Of a stretch of 60,625 nucleotides of DNA, positions 36,137-44,507 are shown in pieces. The stretch is from Paenibacillus gyeongsangnamensis (GTDB lineage: Bacteria > Bacillota > Bacilli > Paenibacillales > NBRC-103111). Location: contig NZ_JAQAGZ010000034.1 of assembly GCF_027533625.1 (NCBI RefSeq), positions 1 to 60,625 on the forward strand, written 5' to 3'. The position numbers and the translations under genes are program-made. The notes beneath the pieces were generated by a model, which saw only the letters and a list, made by a program, of their open reading frames with translations, did not search any database and was not told the origin of the DNA. Numbering within the stretch: position 1 is the first letter of the stretch; the number at the start of each line of letters is the position of its first letter.

Positions 36137-36760
36137 ATGCCAAAAGTAGCAGTTTATAATGTAAGTGGTGCACAAGTAGGTGAAGTGGAGCTGGCGGATT
36201 CCGTATTCGGAATTGAACCTCATGCTCACGCTCTGAACGAAGCGGTACTGCTTCAACGGGCGTCCCTTCGTATGGGTACGCACAAAACGAAAGGTCGTTC
36301 CGAAGTTCGCGGCGGCGGTCGTAAGCCTTGGAAGCAAAAAGGTACTGGACGCGCTCGTCAAGGCAGCATTCGCGCCCCTCAATGGAAAGGCGGTGGCGTA
36401 GTATTCGGTCCAACGCCACGCAGCTATTCAACGAAGCTTCCTAAGAAAGTTCGTCGTTTGGCCATCAAATCCGCGTTGTCTTCCAAGGTGAAGGCTAGCG
36501 AAATCATTGTATTGGATCAATTGCAACTGGCTGCACCGAAGACGAAAGAATTCGCGTCCATCCTGAACAACTTGAAAGTCGATCGCAAAGCTTTGGTTGT
36601 TACGGCTTCTTATGACGAGAATGTAGCGTTGTCGGCCCGCAATATTCCAGGTGTGAAGTTTGTAGCCGCTGAAGGAATCAACGTTCTGGACGTTATGGTA
36701 TACGATAAGCTGATCATCACCAAGGATGCCGTGCAAAAGGTAGAGGAGGTGTTTGCGTAA
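36137..36760 (+). CDS. rplD: 50S ribosomal protein L4
   Basis: Lines the nascent-peptide tunnel. The 207-residue protein has the extended-loop segment GRSEVRGGGRKPWKQKGTGR (wild-type at macrolide-relevant positions) and the globular domain ending KDAVQKVEEVFA. It overlaps rplW by one base (TAATG). Confidence 0.97.
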   Translation: MPKVAVYNVSGAQVGEVELADSVFGIEPHAHALNEAVLLQRASLRMGTHKTKGRSEVRGGGRKPWKQKGTGRARQGSIRAPQWKGGGVVFGPTPRSYSTKLPKKVRRLAIKSALSSKVKASEIIVLDQLQLAAPKTKEFASILNNLKVDRKALVVTASYDENVALSARNIPGVKFVAAEGINVLDVMVYDKLIITKDAVQKVEEVFA

Positions 36761-37047
36761 TGAAGAACCCTCGCGATATTATTAAACGCCCGGTCATCAC
36801 TGAACGTTCCAGCGAATACATGGCGGACAAAAAGTACGTTTTTGAAGTGGACATTCGCTCCAACAAAACGGAAATCAAGCAAGCCATCGAGTCGATCTTC
36901 AAAGTGAAAGTGACGAATGTCAACACGCTGAGAATGCCGGCTAAGCCGAAGCGTTACGGTCGTTACTCCGGTTATACTTCCGAGTGGAAGAAAGCTATCG
37001 TAACTTTGAGCGCAGACAGCAAAGAACTCGAGTTCTTTGAAGGTTAA
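36760..37047 (+). CDS. rplW: 50S ribosomal protein L23
   Basis: Sits at the tunnel exit and docks trigger factor and SRP. 95 residues with DIIKRPVITERSSEYMADKK and the C-terminal RYGRYSGYTSEWKKAIVTL. Start overlaps the rplD stop, implying coupled translation. Confidence 0.96.
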   Translation: MKNPRDIIKRPVITERSSEYMADKKYVFEVDIRSNKTEIKQAIESIFKVKVTNVNTLRMPAKPKRYGRYSGYTSEWKKAIVTLSADSKELEFFEG

Positions 37048-37079
37048 AGTATACTTTTTGAAGTAAGGAGGGAATCCAC

Positions 37080-37910
37080 GTGCCAATTAAAAAATACAAA
37101 CCAACGTCCCCTGCGAGACGTGCGATGTCGGTTTCGACGTTTGAAGAAATCACAACATCCACACCGGAGAAATCGCTTTTGGCTCCTCTGAGCAAGAAAG
37201 CAGGACGTAACAATCAAGGTAAAATTACGACTCGTCACCAAGGCGGCGGACACAAGCGTAAATACCGGATTATCGATTTCAAACGGACGAAAGACGGCAT
37301 ACCCGGTCGCGTTGCTACTATCGAGTATGATCCGAACCGTTCCGCTAACATTGCATTGATTCACTATGCCGATGGAGAGAAGCGTTACATCATCGCTCCT
37401 AAAGGCCTTAAAGTAGACGATCAGGTTGTTTCCGGACCGGACGCCGACATCAAACTCGGCAACGCGCTTCCGATGGAAAACATCCCTGTAGGTACTGTGA
37501 TTCACAACATCGAGCTGAAGCCTGGCAAAGGCGGTCAATTGGTTCGCGCGGCTGGTACAGAAGCGCAACTGCTCGGTAAAGAAGAGCAATACGTTATCGT
37601 TCGTCTTTCCTCCGGTGAAATGAGAAGAGTGCTCAAAGTTTGCCGCGCAACCATCGGTTCCGTAGGTAACGAAGACCACGAGCTCGTCAAAATCGGTAAA
37701 GCCGGCCGTTCCCGTTGGCTCGGACAACGTCCTGAAGTGCGCGGTTCCGTCATGAACCCGAACGATCACCCTCACGGTGGTGGTGAAGGCCGCTCCCCGA
37801 TCGGACGCAAATCCCCGATGTCTCCTTGGGGCAAACCGACGCTTGGCTACAAAACACGGAAGAAAAACAAGGCTTCTAACCAATATATTATTCGCCGCCG
37901 CACGAAGTAA
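37080..37910 (+). CDS. rplB: 50S ribosomal protein L2
   Basis: Core 50S protein near the peptidyl transferase centre. The 276-residue product has GGGHKRKYRIIDFKR and the C-terminal signature GSVMNPNDHPHGGGEGRSPI, whose histidine is implicated in peptidyl transfer. Start is GTG with AAGGAGG upstream. Confidence 0.98.
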   Translation: MPIKKYKPTSPARRAMSVSTFEEITTSTPEKSLLAPLSKKAGRNNQGKITTRHQGGGHKRKYRIIDFKRTKDGIPGRVATIEYDPNRSANIALIHYADGEKRYIIAPKGLKVDDQVVSGPDADIKLGNALPMENIPVGTVIHNIELKPGKGGQLVRAAGTEAQLLGKEEQYVIVRLSSGEMRRVLKVCRATIGSVGNEDHELVKIGKAGRSRWLGQRPEVRGSVMNPNDHPHGGGEGRSPIGRKSPMSPWGKPTLGYKTRKKNKASNQYIIRRRTK

Positions 37911-37949
37911 TTCGTTTACGGGTGTGGTTAAAGAAGGGAGGAACGAAGC

Positions 37950-38234
37950 ATGGGTCGCAGCTTGAAAAAAGGACCTTTCGTTGATGGATACCTCTTGAAA
38001 AAAGTAGAGGCTCTGGGCAACGAAAGCACGAAGAAAACCGTGATCAAAACTTGGTCGCGCCGTTCTACAATTTTCCCGCAATTCATCGGACACACTTTTG
38101 CTGTATATGACGGCAAGAAGCATGTACCGGTTTATGTAACGGAAGATATGGTTGGACATAAGCTCGGTGAATTTGCGCCAACTCGTACTTACAAAGGTCA
38201 CTCCGGTGATGATAAGAAAACGGGCAAACGCTAA
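37950..38234 (+). CDS. rpsS: 30S ribosomal protein S19
   Basis: 30S head protein contacting S13 and the A-site tRNA region. 94 residues beginning MGRSLKKGPFVDGYLLKKVE, with VYVTEDMVGHKLGEFAPTRT. GGGAGG ribosome site. Confidence 0.97.
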   Translation: MGRSLKKGPFVDGYLLKKVEALGNESTKKTVIKTWSRRSTIFPQFIGHTFAVYDGKKHVPVYVTEDMVGHKLGEFAPTRTYKGHSGDDKKTGKR

Positions 38235-38283
38235 TTCAATGATTGGATAAGAAAGCTTTTTTGAATGAGAGGAGGTACATTCC

Positions 38284-38619
38284 ATGACACAAGCCAAAGC
38301 TGTTGCAAGATATGTGCGCATTGCACCCCGCAAAGCACAACTCGTAGTGGACTTGATCCGTGGTAAGCAAGTGGGCGAAGCGATCGCAATTCTGCGCCAC
38401 ACTCCGAAGTCGGCATCCCCGATCGTGGAGAAGCTGCTGAACTCGGCTATTGCCAATGCAGAGCATAACTACTCCCTGAACGTTAACAATCTGGTGGTTG
38501 AAACAGTCTTCGTTGACCAAGGGCCGACTCTGAAAAGATTCCGTCCTCGCGCAATGGGCCGTGCGAGCCGCATCAATAAACGTACCAGCCACATTACATT
38601 AGTGGTATCTGAGAAATAA
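38284..38619 (+). CDS. rplV: 50S ribosomal protein L22
   Basis: Tunnel-constriction protein. 111 residues with AKAVARYVRIAPRKAQLVVD and the extended hairpin PTLKRFRPRAMGRASRINKR, intact at the loop where macrolide-resistance deletions occur. GAGAGGAGG ribosome site. Confidence 0.97.
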   Translation: MTQAKAVARYVRIAPRKAQLVVDLIRGKQVGEAIAILRHTPKSASPIVEKLLNSAIANAEHNYSLNVNNLVVETVFVDQGPTLKRFRPRAMGRASRINKRTSHITLVVSEK

Positions 38620-38632
38620 GGAGGGATAACGT

Positions 38633-39298
38633 GTGGGTCAGAAAGTAAACCCGGTAGGACTAAGAATTGGTATTATTCGCGATTGGGAATCCAAGTGGTA
38701 CGCTGGCAAAGATTTCGGCGATCTGCTCATGGAGGACGTTAAGATCCGCGAATATCTGAAAACGAAATTGAAAGACTCTGCTGTTTCTCGCATTGAAATC
38801 GAACGTGCGGCAAACCGTGTGAACGTTACGATTCATACTGCGAAGCCAGGTATGGTTATCGGCAAAGGCGGTTCCGAGATCGAAGTGATCCGCGGATACT
38901 TGTCCAAGCTGACGAACGGCAAGAAGATCCATATTAACATCACTGAAATTAAAGGCCCAGACCTCGATGCCATCTTGGTTGCTGAGAGCATTGCACAACA
39001 ACTGGAGCGCCGTACATCGTTCCGTCGTGCGTTGAAACAAGCAATTCAAAGAACTATGAGATCCGGCGCTAAAGGTATCAAAACATCGGTTAGCGGTCGC
39101 TTAGGCGGAGCTGAGATCGCCAGAACGGAAGGTTACAGCGAGGGTACGGTTCCTCTTCATACACTGCGTGCGGACATCGATTATGGTACAGCTGAAGCTC
39201 ATACCACATATGGTCGAATTGGCGTAAAAGTATGGATCTATCGTGGCGAAGTTCTTCCTCCGGCTAAGAAAAAGGCTGTTACGGAAGGAGGCAACTAA
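38633..39298 (+). CDS. rpsC: 30S ribosomal protein S3
   Basis: Forms the mRNA entry site with helicase activity. 221 residues: MGQKVNPVGLRIGIIRDWES, a KH domain with GMVIGKGGSEIEVIRGYLSK, and GRLGGAEIARTEGYSEGTVP. Start GTG 38633 lies 8 nt after AAGGAGG. Confidence 0.97.
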   Translation: MGQKVNPVGLRIGIIRDWESKWYAGKDFGDLLMEDVKIREYLKTKLKDSAVSRIEIERAANRVNVTIHTAKPGMVIGKGGSEIEVIRGYLSKLTNGKKIHINITEIKGPDLDAILVAESIAQQLERRTSFRRALKQAIQRTMRSGAKGIKTSVSGRLGGAEIARTEGYSEGTVPLHTLRADIDYGTAEAHTTYGRIGVKVWIYRGEVLPPAKKKAVTEGGN

Positions 39299-39301
39299 TT
39301 C

Positions 39302-39736
39302 ATGTTAGTTCCTAAACGTGTAAAACACCGCAAAGAGCACCGCGGCAATATGCGCGGTCAAGCTAAAGGCGGCGCTGAAGTTCATTTCGGCGAATACGGC
39401 CTGCAAGCGATGGAGCCGGCTTGGGTAACCAACCGTCAAATCGAAGCTGCCCGTATCGCGATGACCCGTTATATCAAGCGGGGCGGTAAAGTATGGATCA
39501 AGATTTTCCCTTCCAAGCCGATCACCCAGAAGCCTCTCGAGGTGCGGATGGGTTCCGGTAAAGGTAATGTAGAGAAATGGGTTGCCGTAGTGAAGCCTGG
39601 TAAAGTGCTCTTTGAACTTGCCGGCGTAAGCGAAGAAATCGCCCGTGAAGCCATGCGTCTCGCATCCCACAAGCTGCCGATCAAGACGAAGTTTGTGAAA
39701 AGAGAAGAAGTGGGTGGTGAAGCAAATGAAAGCTAG
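39302..39736 (+). CDS. rplP: 50S ribosomal protein L16
   Basis: Organises the A-site tRNA pocket. 144 residues with MLVPKRVKHRKEHRGNMRGQ and the RMGSGKGNVEKWVAVVKPG motif. It starts 3 nt after the rpsC stop and its end overlaps the start of rpmC by 11 nt. Confidence 0.97.
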   Translation: MLVPKRVKHRKEHRGNMRGQAKGGAEVHFGEYGLQAMEPAWVTNRQIEAARIAMTRYIKRGGKVWIKIFPSKPITQKPLEVRMGSGKGNVEKWVAVVKPGKVLFELAGVSEEIAREAMRLASHKLPIKTKFVKREEVGGEANES

Positions 39737-39926
39737 TGAATTTCGCAACTTAACCACTGCTGAGATCGAACAAAAGATTGCCGGATTTAAAGAGCAACTC
39801 TTTAACCTCCGTTTTCAACTGGCTACCGGTCAACTGGATAATCCCGTACAAATTCAGAAAGTCCGCAAAGAGATTGCCCGGGCAAAAACTATTTTGCGTG
39901 AAAGAGAATTGGGAATCACTAGTTAA
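39726..39926 (+). CDS. rpmC: 50S ribosomal protein L29
   Basis: Helical hairpin protein at the tunnel exit. 66 residues with KASEFRNLTTAEIEQKIAGF and KELFNLRF-type core (KEQLFNLRFQLATGQ). ATG 39726 inside the end of rplP, with GGTGGTGA upstream; the earlier GTG at 39714 falls in that site. Confidence 0.95.
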   Translation: MKASEFRNLTTAEIEQKIAGFKEQLFNLRFQLATGQLDNPVQIQKVRKEIARAKTILRERELGITS

Positions 39927-39950
39927 TGAATGAGAGAGGAGGATCTCAGA

Positions 39951-40214
39951 ATGGCTGAACGCAACGAGCGTAAAACGCAAGTGGGCAAAGTCGTCAGCGA
40001 CAAAATGGATAAAACCATTGTTGTTGCGGTTGAGACTTACAAGAAGCATGATCTCTACCACAAGCGGATTAAATATACGAAGAAATTCAAAGCTCATGAC
40101 GAAAACAATGAAGCGAAGATCGGTGACGTGGTTCGCATCATGGAAACTCGTCCGCTCTCCAAAGACAAGAACTGGAGACTGATCGAGATCGTCGAAAAAG
40201 CGGTTATCGTTTAA
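39951..40214 (+). CDS. rpsQ: 30S ribosomal protein S17
   Basis: 16S-binding OB-fold protein. 87 residues with KTQVGKVVSDKMDKTIVVAV and the IGDVVRIMETRPLSKDKNWR end. ATG 39951 is 7 nt after AGAGGAGG; the in-frame ATG at 39930 is upstream of that site. Confidence 0.96.
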   Translation: MAERNERKTQVGKVVSDKMDKTIVVAVETYKKHDLYHKRIKYTKKFKAHDENNEAKIGDVVRIMETRPLSKDKNWRLIEIVEKAVIV

Positions 40215-40256
40215 TATAACGTTCTGGCTACGAAGTCCGGAAGGAGGTAATACACA

Positions 40257-40625
40257 ATGATTCAACCATTTACTCGATTGAATGTAGCTGACAACTCTGG
40301 TGCGAAATCGCTCATGTGTATCCGCGTGTTGGGTGGTACGGGACGTCGTACGGCTAACATCGGCGACCTGATCGTATGCTCCGTGAAAGAAGCAACACCA
40401 GGCGGCGTTGTCAAAAAGGGTGACGTTGTTAAAGCGGTAGTCGTCCGCACGAGACGCGGTGCTCGTCGGAAAGACGGATCCTACATCACTTTTGACGAGA
40501 ATGCGGCAGTTATCGTGAAAGAAGATAAGAGCCCGCGCGGCACACGGATCTTCGGACCGGTAGCTCGCGAACTTCGTGACAGAGACTTCATGAAGATCGT
40601 TTCCCTCGCTCCAGAGGTTATCTAA
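40257..40625 (+). CDS. rplN: 50S ribosomal protein L14
   Basis: Interface protein contacting L19 and 16S helix 14. 122 residues beginning MIQPFTRLNVADNSGAKSLM, with GGVVKKGDVVKAVVVRTRRG. AAGGAGG ribosome site. Confidence 0.98.
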   Translation: MIQPFTRLNVADNSGAKSLMCIRVLGGTGRRTANIGDLIVCSVKEATPGGVVKKGDVVKAVVVRTRRGARRKDGSYITFDENAAVIVKEDKSPRGTRIFGPVARELRDRDFMKIVSLAPEVI

Positions 40626-40662
40626 TTACCGATAAAGGCATTCAAGTAAGGATGCTACGAAA

Positions 40663-40692
40663 AAGCTTTCGCAAGGAAGCTTGTAGGAGGTG
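40663..40692 (+). promoter_or_regulatory. Hairpin against the rplX ribosome site
   Basis: AAGCTTTC (40663-40670), loop GCAA, GGAAGCTT (40675-40682; one G-T pair), immediately followed by GTAGGAGGTG. Same arrangement as before rplJ and rpmJ. Confidence 0.7.
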
Positions 40693-40700
40693 TAATCAAA

Positions 40701-41054
40701 ATGCCAAAACAACCGAAGAAACTCGAGTCCCATAACAATAAATTGCACGTGAAGAAAGACGATACGGTTTTTGTTATTACCGGTAAAGACAAAGGGAAGA
40801 AAGGCCGCGTTATCGCTGCATTCCCTCGTGAGAACCGTGTGCTGGTTGAAGGTGTGAACATGATCAAGAAGCACTCCAAGCCATCGCAGCAAAATCCGCA
40901 AGGCGGCATCATCACGCAAGAAGCTCCGATCCACGTATCCAACGTGATGCTGGTAGATCCGAAGAGCGGGCAGCCTACTCGCGTAGGTTACAAAGTACTG
41001 GATAACGGCCAAAAAGTTCGCGTAGCGAAAAAGTCCGGCGAAGTTATCGATTAA
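40701..41054 (+). CDS. rplX: 50S ribosomal protein L24
   Basis: Assembly initiator protein with a KOW motif near the N-terminus (DTVFVITGKDKGKKGRVIAA). 117 residues, slightly longer than the usual 103 because of an N-terminal MPKQPKKLESHNNKL extension. The start is supported by TAGGAGGTG 8 nt upstream, so the extension appears real. Confidence 0.96.
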   Translation: MPKQPKKLESHNNKLHVKKDDTVFVITGKDKGKKGRVIAAFPRENRVLVEGVNMIKKHSKPSQQNPQGGIITQEAPIHVSNVMLVDPKSGQPTRVGYKVLDNGQKVRVAKKSGEVID

Positions 41055-41087
41055 ACGTAAAAGTATGGAAAGGAGGTACATCCCATC

Positions 41088-41630
41088 ATGACAGCAAGAA
41101 TGAAGGATCGTTTCTTGAACGAAATCACGCCCGCGCTGATGCAAAAGTTCAGCTACAGCACGGTGATGCAGGTTCCTAAGATCGAGAAAGTAGTTATCAA
41201 CATGGGTGTTGGCGAAGCGGTTTCCAACTCCAAGGTACTGGATACGGCGGTTTCCGATCTGCAGCTGATTGCAGGTCAAAAGCCAGTCATTACCCGTGCG
41301 AAAAAATCCATCGCAGGCTTCAAACTGCGTGAGAATATGCCTATCGGTGTAAAAGTGACGCTGCGCGGCGAGCGTATGTATCACTTCCTTGACAAATTGT
41401 TCAATGTCGCTCTTCCTCGCGTACGTGACTTCCGCGGGGTATCGAACAAAGCGTTCGACGGCCGCGGCAACTACACGCTCGGTTTGAAAGAGCAGCTCAT
41501 CTTCCCGGAAGTGGAGTACGATAAAGTCGATAAAGTACGCGGTATGGATATCGTTATCGTAACGACTGCCAAAACGGATGAAGAGTCCCGTGAATTACTT
41601 ACCCAATTAGGTATGCCGTTTACCAAATAA
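41088..41630 (+). CDS. rplE: 50S ribosomal protein L5
   Basis: 5S rRNA-binding protein of the central protuberance. 180 residues with PKIEKVVINMGVGEA and the C-terminal DIVIVTTAKTDEESRELLTQ. AAAGGAGG ribosome site. Confidence 0.97.
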   Translation: MTARMKDRFLNEITPALMQKFSYSTVMQVPKIEKVVINMGVGEAVSNSKVLDTAVSDLQLIAGQKPVITRAKKSIAGFKLRENMPIGVKVTLRGERMYHFLDKLFNVALPRVRDFRGVSNKAFDGRGNYTLGLKEQLIFPEVEYDKVDKVRGMDIVIVTTAKTDEESRELLTQLGMPFTK

Positions 41631-41632
41631 GA

Positions 41633-41655
41633 AAACTTGCCCGCGAAGCAAGTTT
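41633..41655 (+). other. Hairpin between rplE and rpsZ
   Basis: Perfect 8-bp stem AAACTTGC / GCAAGTTT with a 7-nt loop, 2 nt after the rplE stop and ~16 nt before the rpsZ ribosome site. No T run follows. Confidence 0.7.
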
Positions 41656-41688
41656 CGTTTGGAAACCCCCAGGAGGTGTAAACGAGAA

Positions 41689-41874
41689 GTGGCAAAAACT
41701 TCGATGAAGATTAAGCAGCAGCGTGAGCCTAAGTTCAAGGTGCAAGCTTATACACGTTGCGAACGTTGTGGTCGCCCGCATTCCGTACTGCGGAAATTCA
41801 AAATATGCCGAATTTGCTTCCGTGAATTGGCATATAAAGGCCAGATTCCTGGCGTTAAGAAAGCAAGCTGGTAA
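41689..41874 (+). CDS. rpsZ: 30S ribosomal protein S14, type Z
   Basis: 61-residue zinc-binding S14 with CERCGRP and CRICFRE pairs; the short, cysteine-containing form typical of the spc operon in Gram-positive bacteria. Start GTG 41689 gives MAKTSMKIKQQ; AGGAGGTG lies upstream. The longer ORF from 41659 crosses the ribosome site. Confidence 0.95.
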   Translation: MAKTSMKIKQQREPKFKVQAYTRCERCGRPHSVLRKFKICRICFRELAYKGQIPGVKKASW

Positions 41875-41906
41875 AACTCAAAGTTTCGGGAAGGAGGTTT
41901 ACATTC

Positions 41907-42305
41907 ATGGTTATGTCCGATCCAATTGCAGATATGCTTACACGCATTCGCAACGCAAACGTTGTTCGTCATGAAACGGTAGAAATTCCGGCTTCGAAGA
42001 TCAAGAAGGATATCGCTGAGATCCTCAAGAAGGAAGGTTTCATCCGTGACGCTGAATATGTAGAGGATAACAAGCAAGGCATTATCCGCTTGTTCCTAAA
42101 ATATGGTCCGAACCAAGAGCGTGTTATCACAGGTTTGAAAAGAATCAGTAAGCCTGGACTGCGCGTTTATGCAAAAAGCCAAGAGGTTCCGCGCGTACTC
42201 GGCGGCCTTGGTATCGCCATCCTCTCCACCTCCAAAGGTGTGATGACGGATAAAGATGCTCGTCAATCCAAAGCCGGCGGAGAAGTTATCTGCTACGTTT
42301 GGTAA
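41907..42305 (+). CDS. rpsH: 30S ribosomal protein S8
   Basis: Central-domain 16S-binding protein, which in other bacteria represses the spc operon. 132 residues: MVMSDPIADMLTRIRNAN and the C-terminal GVMTDKDARQSKAGGEVICY. The first ATG is chosen because family members begin MVM(S/T)DPI. Confidence 0.97.
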   Translation: MVMSDPIADMLTRIRNANVVRHETVEIPASKIKKDIAEILKKEGFIRDAEYVEDNKQGIIRLFLKYGPNQERVITGLKRISKPGLRVYAKSQEVPRVLGGLGIAILSTSKGVMTDKDARQSKAGGEVICYVW

Positions 42306-42336
42306 TTCTGATTTTGAATGAACGGAGGTGCAAAAC

Positions 42337-42879
42337 ATGTCCCGTATTGGTCGCAAGCCCATCACGATCCCAAGTGGAGTTAACGTGACTTTAGACAATA
42401 CATTGATTACGGTGAAAGGTCCGAAAGGAACGCTGAGCCGCGAACTTCATAAAGATATGAAGTTGAATGTCGAAGAAAGCCAACTTACCGTTGAGCGCCC
42501 TTCTGACAACAAACTGCATCGTTCCCTGCACGGTACGACCCGCAGTGTAGTGCAAAACATGGTGAGCGGTGTAACGGATGGTTTCGTAAAAAATCTTGAT
42601 CTGGTTGGGGTTGGTTACCGTGCGAACAAATCCGGCAACAAGCTGGTTTTGAACGTAGGTTACTCCCATCCGGTTGAGATCGAGCCAGCGAACGGTATCG
42701 AGTTCGAAGTGCCGACCAACACCAAAATTATCGTTAAAGGTATCGACAAGGAGCTTGTTGGTGCTACTGCAGCAAAAATTCGTTCCGTTCGTGCGCCGGA
42801 GCCGTATAAAGGCAAAGGTATCAAGTACGAAGGTGAACGCATTCTTCGTAAAGAGGGTAAAGCCGGTAAGAAGAAGTAA
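42337..42879 (+). CDS. rplF: 50S ribosomal protein L6
   Basis: Factor-binding site protein near the sarcin-ricin loop. 180 residues: MSRIGRKPITIPSGVNVTLD, two similar alpha/beta domains, and PEPYKGKGIKYEGERILRKE. ATG 42337 after GGAGGTG; in-frame ATG 42328 overlaps the site. Confidence 0.97.
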   Translation: MSRIGRKPITIPSGVNVTLDNTLITVKGPKGTLSRELHKDMKLNVEESQLTVERPSDNKLHRSLHGTTRSVVQNMVSGVTDGFVKNLDLVGVGYRANKSGNKLVLNVGYSHPVEIEPANGIEFEVPTNTKIIVKGIDKELVGATAAKIRSVRAPEPYKGKGIKYEGERILRKEGKAGKKK

Positions 42880-42940
42880 GCTTCTTAGTCTGACGGCTTA
42901 ACCCGGTTTTACGCAACAACTCGAAAGGAGTGAACCTCGA

Positions 42941-43309
42941 ATGATTACAAAAAGCGACAAGAACAAAGCGCGTCTGAAAAGACACCTTCGTGTTCGTAAG
43001 AAAATTCAAGGAACGACTGAACGCCCACGTCTCAACATTTTCCGTTCCTCTAAACATATGTACGCTCAACTGATCGACGATGTCAAAGGCGTAACTATCG
43101 CTGCCGCTTCCACTCAAGATAAAGAGCTGAAGGAAGGTCTGGGCAACGGCGGTAACGTGGATGCAGCTACGAAAGTCGGAGCTCTTATCGCAGAACGCGC
43201 TAAGAAAGCCGGCGTTGAGAAAGTTGTATTTGACCGCGGCGGTTACTTGTACCATGGACGTGTAAAAGCACTTGCTGACGCTGCTCGTGAAGCAGGTCTT
43301 GAATTCTAA
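42941..43309 (+). CDS. rplR: 50S ribosomal protein L18
   Basis: 5S rRNA-binding protein. 122 residues with the basic N-terminus ARLKRHLRVRKKIQGTTERP, then LNIFRSSKHMYAQLIDD and VFDRGGYLYHGRVKALADAA. AAAGGAG ribosome site. Confidence 0.97.
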   Translation: MITKSDKNKARLKRHLRVRKKIQGTTERPRLNIFRSSKHMYAQLIDDVKGVTIAAASTQDKELKEGLGNGGNVDAATKVGALIAERAKKAGVEKVVFDRGGYLYHGRVKALADAAREAGLEF

Positions 43310-43333
43310 TCTATTTACAAGGAGGTAAAGGAC

Positions 43334-43831
43334 TTGCGTATTGATCCCAATACTTTAGAGCTGACTGAAAAAGTCGTTCATATCAACCGCGTTGCTAAAG
43401 TAGTAAAAGGCGGTCGTCGTTTCAGCTTTAGCGCGCTCGTAGTTGTGGGCGACGGTAAAGGTTGGGTAGGCGCCGGAATCGGTAAAGCAGGTGAGGTACC
43501 AGACGCGATTCGCAAAGGTATCGAAGATGCTAAGAAAAACCTGATTCACGTGCCTATCGTTGGAACAACCATTCCTCACTTGGTTACCGGACATTTCGGA
43601 GCGGGCCGCGTTCTTCTGAAGCCGGCTTCCAAAGGTACCGGCGTGATCGCCGGCGGCCCTGTTCGTGCCGTACTCGAACTGGCTGGCGTAGGCGATATCC
43701 TGACGAAGTCCCTCGGATCTTCGAATTCCATCAACATGGTTAACGCGACGCTGGAAGGCTTGCAGCGCCTGAAGCGTGCCGAAGAGGTTGCTAAGCTTCG
43801 TGGCAAAACCGTTGAAGAACTCTTAGGTTAG
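43334..43831 (+). CDS. rpsE: 30S ribosomal protein S5
   Basis: mRNA entry and fidelity protein. 165 residues; the N-terminal dsRBD-like segment KVVKGGRRFSFSALVVVGDG and the GAGRVLLKPASKGTGVIAGG core. Start is TTG 43334 with AAGGAGGT upstream. It is 10 nt from rpmD. Confidence 0.97.
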   Translation: MRIDPNTLELTEKVVHINRVAKVVKGGRRFSFSALVVVGDGKGWVGAGIGKAGEVPDAIRKGIEDAKKNLIHVPIVGTTIPHLVTGHFGAGRVLLKPASKGTGVIAGGPVRAVLELAGVGDILTKSLGSSNSINMVNATLEGLQRLKRAEEVAKLRGKTVEELLG

Positions 43832-43841
43832 GAGGGATACC

Positions 43842-44030
43842 ATGGCTAAGCAATTGCAAATTACCCTCAAGCGCAGCTTGATCGGCCGCAATGAAGCACA
43901 GCGCCGCACCGTTGCCGCTCTTGGACTTAAGAAGTTGCACCAAACCGTATCGCAGCCTGACAATGCCGCTATTCGCGGTATGGTCAATCAAGTAAGTCAT
44001 CTGGTTGAAGTGAACGAAGTCGAAGCATAA
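43842..44030 (+). CDS. rpmD: 50S ribosomal protein L30
   Basis: 62-residue short L30. QITLKRSLIGRNEAQRRTVA and LGLKKLHQTVSQPDNAAIRG are family segments. GGAGGG ribosome site overlaps the end of rpsE. Confidence 0.96.
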   Translation: MAKQLQITLKRSLIGRNEAQRRTVAALGLKKLHQTVSQPDNAAIRGMVNQVSHLVEVNEVEA

Positions 44031-44066
44031 ATTGATTTATAACAAAGCTTAGAGGAGGTGCAAACG

Positions 44067-44507
44067 ATGAAATTGCATGAACTTACATCTACTCCAGGAG
44101 CTCGTAAGTCCCGCAAACGTGTAGGCCGTGGTATCGGTAGCGGCATGGGTAAAACTTCTACACGCGGTCACAAAGGGCAAAACGCCCGTTCCGGCGGTGG
44201 CGTACGTCCTGGTTTCGAAGGTGGTCAGAACCCGCTGTATCGTCGCTTGCCGAAGCGTGGCTTTAACAACCAATTCCGCAAAGAATTCGCGGTTGTTAAT
44301 GTGGAAGAGCTGAACAAGTTTGCAGCTGGTACGGAAGTTACTCCGGACGTTCTGCTTGAATCCGGCATCGTCAAGAACCCGAAAGACGGCATCAAGATTT
44401 TGGGCAACGGTGAAGTAACGGTTCAACTGAATGTAAAAGCCAACAAGTTCTCTCAATCTGCGGTAGAGAAAATCCAGGCTGCCGGCGGTAAAACCGAGGT
44501 GATTTAA
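44067..44507 (+). CDS. rplO: 50S ribosomal protein L15
   Basis: 146 residues; the glycine/arginine-rich N-terminal extension GRGIGSGMGKTSTRGHKGQN threads into 23S rRNA, with a globular C-terminal domain. ATG 44067 after GAGGAGGTG; in-frame ATG 44058 overlaps that site. Stop overlaps the secY start by one base (TAATG). Confidence 0.97.
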   Translation: MKLHELTSTPGARKSRKRVGRGIGSGMGKTSTRGHKGQNARSGGGVRPGFEGGQNPLYRRLPKRGFNNQFRKEFAVVNVEELNKFAAGTEVTPDVLLESGIVKNPKDGIKILGNGEVTVQLNVKANKFSQSAVEKIQAAGGKTEVI